Position numbers and translations under genes: made by a program. A DNA stretch of 64,000 bases, taken from positions 62,001 through 126,000 of the forward strand of contig NZ_BAZX01000005.1 in the NCBI RefSeq assembly GCF_001310955.1, read 5' to 3'. This stretch comes from Marinifilum fragile JCM 15579 (lineage in GTDB: Bacteria > Bacteroidota > Bacteroidia > Bacteroidales > Marinifilaceae). Below, one piece after another: positions 59,883 to 64,000 of this stretch (within the stretch, counting starts at the first letter, position 1; every line of letters starts with the position of its first letter). Under the pieces are notes generated by a model. That model did no database searches. It had not been told where the DNA came from and saw nothing but the letters and a program-made list of their open reading frames with translations.

Positions 59883-61643
59883 ATGAATTCATTTGAAAAT
59901 CTTGGTCTATCAAAGGCCATACTAGAAGCTATTTCCGAATTAGGCTTCGAAACCCCAACTCCTATCCAAGAACAAGCAATCCCGGTTCTTCTCGACGGAA
60001 GATCTGATTTTGTAGGATTGGCTCAGACCGGAACAGGAAAAACGGCGGCTTTCGGTTTACCTTTGCTTGAGCTTATCGAGCCACAGGTGAAAATACCGCA
60101 AGCTTTGATTCTATCTCCAACAAGAGAATTGGGAATCCAAATTGCAGACGATCTTAAGACATTCTCAAAGAATATCTTAAACCTGAACGTTGTGAATGTG
60201 TACGGGGGTGCAAGTATCGAAGAGCAAATTCGAAAACTGAAAAGAGGAGCACACGTAATTGTGGCTACCCCAGGGCGTCTTCTTGATTTAATTAGAAGGA
60301 AGGCTGTTAATTTATCTGCTGTTGAATATTTAATTCTTGATGAGGCAGATGAAATGTTGAACATGGGATTTAAGGAAGACATTGATGCCATCTTGTCTTC
60401 TACATCCGAAGATAAAGTGACTTGGTTGTTTTCGGCAACTATGCCACCAGAAGTTCGACGAATCTCTAAAAATTACATGACAGATCCTACTGAGGTAACT
60501 GTAGGAAAAGCAAATACAACCAACAAGAATATTTCTCATCAATATTACATGTTGAACAATCGCGACCGTTACAATGTTTTGAAACGTGTTGTAGATTTTT
60601 TCCCAGACATTTACGGTATTATTTTTTGTAGAACCAGAAAGGAAACTCAGGAAGTTGCCGAATTGTTAATGAAAGATGGTTACAATGCCGATGCTTTGCA
60701 TGGCGATTTAACCCAGGTACAGCGCGACAGGGTGATGCGTAACTTTAAAAACCGCTCATTGCAATTATTGGTTGCGACTGATGTTGCGGCACGTGGTATC
60801 GATGTGGATGATCTTTCTCACGTAATTCATTACAACTTGCCTGATGAGTTGGAATTCTATACTCACCGAAGCGGTCGTACAGCACGTGCAGGAAAGAAAG
60901 GAATCTCAATTGCCTTAGTTACTCCAAGAGAGGAGCGTAAAGTAAAAGATCTTTCTAGAAGATTAAAAACCGATTTCGAGCAGGTGAGAATTCCTGTAGG
61001 TAAGGAGGTTTGCGAAAGACAGTTGATGAACTTTATGCAGCGTGTAAACCAAGTTGAGGTTGAAGAGGAAGAAATTACACCATTTATTGATGGGATTAAC
61101 GAAGAGTTGGAAGCCTTAAGTCGTGAAGATTTAATCAAGCGTTTTGTTTCCTTGGAATTCAACCGTTTTTGGGAATATTACAAGAATGCAGATGATTTGA
61201 ATCTAAAATCAACTACTCAACGCAGAAACAAAAAAGAAGACAACAAAGGCGAAGACCGCATGTTTATCAATATTGGTAAGAAAGACGGCATTGATGTACC
61301 TCGCTTGTTAAACCTGATTCACAAACAATGTGGAGTTCGAGGTAAAAATGTTGGTAGAGTTGATTTGAAAGGTGTTTTCTCATTCTTTGATGTTGATAAA
61401 GGATTTACCGATGATATTATTAAAGGTTTTGCTGGCGCTGTAATTGGTGGCAGAAAAATCAGAATCGAAGTGTCAGGTGATAGACCAACTTCAGATGGAG
61501 GTCCTCGCAAAGGACGTTCGCGAGGTGATCGTGATAGAGGAGATCGCAGAGATAGAGGGTACGGCAGGAGAGATTCTTCCAAAGATCGCAGAGGAAAAAG
61601 CGATGGAAAAAGATATTCTGACAGAAGAAGAAAAGAGGCGTAA
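59883..61643 (+). CDS. deaD: DEAD-box RNA helicase with DbpA-type RNA-binding domain
   Basis: The 586-aa protein has all helicase motifs: Q motif GFETPTPIQEQAIP, AQTGTGKTAAF, PTRELGIQ, TPGRLLDL, DEAD, SAT, ATDVAARGIDVDD and HRSGRTARAG. A helical dimer-type segment and a DbpA/RRM-like domain (about 455-530; FINIGKKDGIDVPRLLNLIHKQCG) follow. The last 55 residues are an Arg/Gly/Asp-rich tail (RGDRDRGDRRDRGYGRR) for RNA contact. It fits CsdA/DeaD, used in ribosome assembly and cold adaptation. Confidence 0.94.
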   Translation: MNSFENLGLSKAILEAISELGFETPTPIQEQAIPVLLDGRSDFVGLAQTGTGKTAAFGLPLLELIEPQVKIPQALILSPTRELGIQIADDLKTFSKNILNLNVVNVYGGASIEEQIRKLKRGAHVIVATPGRLLDLIRRKAVNLSAVEYLILDEADEMLNMGFKEDIDAILSSTSEDKVTWLFSATMPPEVRRISKNYMTDPTEVTVGKANTTNKNISHQYYMLNNRDRYNVLKRVVDFFPDIYGIIFCRTRKETQEVAELLMKDGYNADALHGDLTQVQRDRVMRNFKNRSLQLLVATDVAARGIDVDDLSHVIHYNLPDELEFYTHRSGRTARAGKKGISIALVTPREERKVKDLSRRLKTDFEQVRIPVGKEVCERQLMNFMQRVNQVEVEEEEITPFIDGINEELEALSREDLIKRFVSLEFNRFWEYYKNADDLNLKSTTQRRNKKEDNKGEDRMFINIGKKDGIDVPRLLNLIHKQCGVRGKNVGRVDLKGVFSFFDVDKGFTDDIIKGFAGAVIGGRKIRIEVSGDRPTSDGGPRKGRSRGDRDRGDRRDRGYGRRDSSKDRRGKSDGKRYSDRRRKEA

Positions 61644-61655
61644 GCCTCTTTTTTT
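61630..61655 (+). terminator. Terminator of deaD
   Basis: AGAGGC, GTAA and GCCTCT followed by eight T; the stem overlaps the stop codon region of the helicase gene. Confidence 0.88.
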
Positions 61656-61965
61656 TGTGCATATTTTTTTAATCTTCAAGTGTAAAATCATAAACAAACA
61701 TTCTGTTTCTATAGAAAATTACCTTGTTAATTATGAATGTGTTATGTTGTTAATTGCTTTTTTGCTTTATATTGTTTAAGAAAAGCTAAATAAAACTTAC
61801 ATTTATTTTTCAACAATTCACAATAAATTAAAGATGTATAGGTTTTAATTTACGCTAATTTTTATTTAAATTTAATCTATGAAATTCCATTTGGGATTTT
61901 TTTTATGCTTAAACTTTACAGTTTGACCAAATAATAAGAGATTATTTATATAAAACCAATTAATT
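61656..61965. other. Gene-free AT-rich region before mscS
   Basis: No gene is seen. AAATTCC, ATTT and GGGATTT (about 61881-61898) form a short stem followed by T, which resembles a terminator within the leader of mscS, about 70 nt before its start. No leader peptide of special composition was recognised. Confidence 0.4.
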
Positions 61966-62787
61966 ATGGATTTGAATAAGATGTTTGAGAAATCGGACCA
62001 GTTGTGGACTATGGCTTTGGAATATGCACCGAAACTTCTGTTGGCTGTTATTACCCTTATAATCGGTCTTTGGATTATTAAGGTAATTACCAAAGGGATT
62101 GGAAAAATAATGGATAAGAATGAATTGGATCCTACTTTAAAGCCATTCATTGTTAGTATTCTATCTATTATGCTGAAGATTATGCTTTTCATTGCTGTTG
62201 TAGGCATGATTGGTGTGCAAATGACTTCATTTATAGCAATATTGGGTGCTGCGGGTTTGGCAATTGGTATGGCTTTGTCTGGAACTTTGCAGAACTTTGC
62301 TGGTGGAGTAATAATTCTAATTTTCAAACCATTTAAGGTTGGCGATTTGTTAGAGGCTCAAGGTTACCTTGGAGTAGTTAAGGAAATTCAGCTATTCAAT
62401 ACCATTCTACTTTCGCCTGATAACAAGACCATTATTATTCCTAATGGTGGTTTATCTACTGGATCAATGATAAATTATTCAACTCAACCTAATCGAAGAG
62501 TTGATATGAAATTTGGAATTGGTTATTCTGATGATATAGATAAAGCAAAAGGAATTTTGGAAGGATTATTGGCAAATCATCCAAAGGTGCTAAAAGATCC
62601 TGCTCATTTTATTGCAGTATCAGAATTGGCTGATAGTTCGGTGAACTTTGCAGTTCGTGCTTGGGTTAATGCAGCTGATTACTGGGAAGTATTCTTTTAC
62701 ATGCAAGAAACAGTGAAAAAGGAATTTGATAAGAACGATGTTGGAATTCCGTTCCCACAAAGAGATATTCATGTTTATAATCATTAA
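61966..62787 (+). CDS. mscS: Small-conductance mechanosensitive channel MscS
   Basis: The 273-aa protein has three membrane segments. TM3 is Gly/Ala-rich (GAAGLAIGMALSGTLQNFAGGVIIL), as in MscS, followed by the beta domain with FKPFKVGDLLEAQGYLGVVKEIQLFNTIL and IPNGGLSTGSMINYS. It opens under membrane tension to release solutes on osmotic downshock. Length is close to the E. coli channel (286 aa). Confidence 0.95.
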   Translation: MDLNKMFEKSDQLWTMALEYAPKLLLAVITLIIGLWIIKVITKGIGKIMDKNELDPTLKPFIVSILSIMLKIMLFIAVVGMIGVQMTSFIAILGAAGLAIGMALSGTLQNFAGGVIILIFKPFKVGDLLEAQGYLGVVKEIQLFNTILLSPDNKTIIIPNGGLSTGSMINYSTQPNRRVDMKFGIGYSDDIDKAKGILEGLLANHPKVLKDPAHFIAVSELADSSVNFAVRAWVNAADYWEVFFYMQETVKKEFDKNDVGIPFPQRDIHVYNH

Positions 62788-62806
62788 TAATTTGGGGTTA
62801 AAATCA

Positions 62807-62832
62807 GGAGGAGGCGAGAGCTCCTTTTTTTA
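62807..62832 (+). terminator. Terminator of mscS
   Basis: AGGAG and CTCCT with a 10-nt loop are followed by seven T, about 20 nt after the mscS stop. Confidence 0.65.
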
Positions 62833-63014
62833 TAAAATTTTATAGGAAGTATAATAAATCATAAACTATTGCTAGTTTTGATTTATCAATTTAAATAAGA
62901 AGTATGAAACGTCCATGAGTAAATAATTATTATCTCTATTGTGTTGGTACATGTGGGTATGATTATTTAGGAATGGGAAGTTCCATCTGACAATTGAAAT
63001 AATAGTATAAATAA

Positions 63015-64000
63015 ATGAAAAGATTATCCAGAAAAAAGATCATATTATTGTCAATTCTGACAATAATAGTGTTGTTATTCTTTTTCCTATCAACAATAGT
63101 AAAAAACTACCTTGTTAATCATTCGGAAGAGCTTATCGGCAGAAAACTTGAAATTTCAGAATTGCACTTTAATTACGCAAAAGTATCAGTTCGGGTAAAT
63201 GGTTTTCGCTTGTATGAAAGCAATAATACAGATCAGTTTGTGTCATTTAATGAGTTGTATGTTAATGTCTCCCCATGGAAGTTGATTTCCGGAGAATATT
63301 CGGTATCACAAATTTATTTGGATGGATTAAATATATCTGTTATTCAGGATAGTGTTGGATTTAACTTTGATGATTTATTGGTGAGCGAAGAGGAAACAAC
63401 TGACAGCGTTCAGATGAATCAAGAGAGTAAAACCACTAAATTTTCTATTTATGATATTGAGATAAAAAATGGCTACATCGGATACTTTGATAAGCAGAAA
63501 GATAATTTGCTTGATTTAAAAAATATTAATCTGAACCTGCCATTGATTGCTTGGGACAATCAAAAATCGGAGATGGGAGTAGATTTTTCCATTGGAGGAG
63601 AGGGGAATGTTGGTATCAATGCAAATGTAGATCATACCAAGAAAAGATATATGATTGATTTAAAGGTTAATGATATTAATATTCAACCTTTCATGGCTTA
63701 TGCCAAGGATTATATGAAGATTTCGAGTATGGAAGGGAAAATAAATACATCTCTAAAAATAAATGGAAGTATGACGGATTTTATGGATGTATTTGTTAAA
63801 GGAAATACCAGTTTGCAGAATTTCTCATTAAATGATTTGGAAGGAAATCGCTTTCTTGCAGCAAAATCTACAAGTGTAAATCTAGATTCCTTAAATATTG
63901 GTACATCTCATTACCAAATAGGGAAGGTTGTCATAAATGATCCTGAAATATATGCTACTTTGTTTAAAGAGAATACTAATATTGAAAGGGTTTTTGAACC
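63015..64000 (+). CDS. DUF748/AsmA-like protein, N-terminal part (cut by window end)
   Basis: An ATG at 63015 opens a frame that stays open to the last base, at least 328 residues. It begins MKRLSRKKIILLSILTIIVL (membrane anchor, about residues 8-30). LEISELHFNYAKVSVRVNGFRLYE and the repeated pattern of a strand ending in LNISVIQDSVGFNFDDLL are typical of DUF748/AsmA-type periplasmic proteins. It would be the second such protein of the window. The C-terminus is not visible. Confidence 0.8.
   Translation, partial: MKRLSRKKIILLSILTIIVLLFFFLSTIVKNYLVNHSEELIGRKLEISELHFNYAKVSVRVNGFRLYESNNTDQFVSFNELYVNVSPWKLISGEYSVSQIYLDGLNISVIQDSVGFNFDDLLVSEEETTDSVQMNQESKTTKFSIYDIEIKNGYIGYFDKQKDNLLDLKNINLNLPLIAWDNQKSEMGVDFSIGGEGNVGINANVDHTKKRYMIDLKVNDINIQPFMAYAKDYMKISSMEGKINTSLKINGSMTDFMDVFVKGNTSLQNFSLNDLEGNRFLAAKSTSVNLDSLNIGTSHYQIGKVVINDPEIYATLFKENTNIERVFE

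Overview
The window is an AT-rich stretch of a chromosome from a member of the Bacteroidota, probably a facultatively or strictly anaerobic marine Bacteroidales/Marinilabiliales relative. Several things point there: FeoA fused to FeoB, DUF3276, DUF4105 and DUF5606 proteins, a YbbR–CoaE cluster, an almost complete menaquinone pathway, no Shine-Dalgarno sequences, and many promoters of the Bacteroidota type (TTTG or TTG, about 19 nt, then TAnnTTTG). No tRNA, rRNA, CRISPR array or intact insertion sequence was found. The genus is an inference.

Layout. 1-2.3 kb: the end of a frameshifted subtilase, then asnA on the minus strand behind two consecutive asparagine-codon leader peptides, each with its own terminator and antiterminator, and a cold-shock gene. 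2.3-6.5 kb: menI-like, menF, menD, menB. 6.5-17 kb: an accessory block that splits the men genes. It holds palindromic and tandem repeats, an acetyltransferase, a possible group II intron scar, a DEAD-box helicase (DEFD motif) followed by three tandem cold-shock genes with the last one broken, an AsmA-like protein, an HD-domain protein and a nine-unit array with a 40-41 bp period. 17-20.4 kb: menA, menC, menE, with menA and a small Tat-signal gene lying between matching inverted repeats. 20.4-30.2 kb: msrA, mobA and a sulfur-type respiratory cluster (PsrA/B/C-like molybdoenzyme, two half-size YeeE/YedE transporters, a cysteine-less rhodanese with a basic tail ending in cysteine, and a FadL-type outer membrane channel). 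30-41 kb: ATP-grasp, DinB-like, NRDE, pckA (frameshifted), xerD, aroQ, pyk, acyl-ACP thioesterase and DUF4105 genes, and a 124-bp tandem repeat. 41-50.3 kb: lolA-like gene and ftsK (frameshifted), carbamate kinase with ornithine carbamoyltransferase, and feoAB with a small cysteine-rich partner. 50.5-64 kb: a housekeeping run (DUF3276, nusB, yajC, ybbR, coaE, a TerB/DnaJ protein, envelope proteins, a second DEAD-box helicase, mscS) and the start of a DUF748/AsmA-like gene cut by the window end.

How the parts fit. Menaquinone made by the men enzymes is the likely electron donor to the PsrABC-like complex, whose molybdenum cofactor needs MobA. The YeeE/YedE, rhodanese and FadL-like proteins suggest that sulfur compounds are moved to or from it. 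The strongest regulatory finding is the double transcription attenuator before asnA. Four genes, including ftsK and pckA, are interrupted by single small indels. Because ftsK is normally essential, consensus-sequence errors are at least as likely as real pseudogenes.
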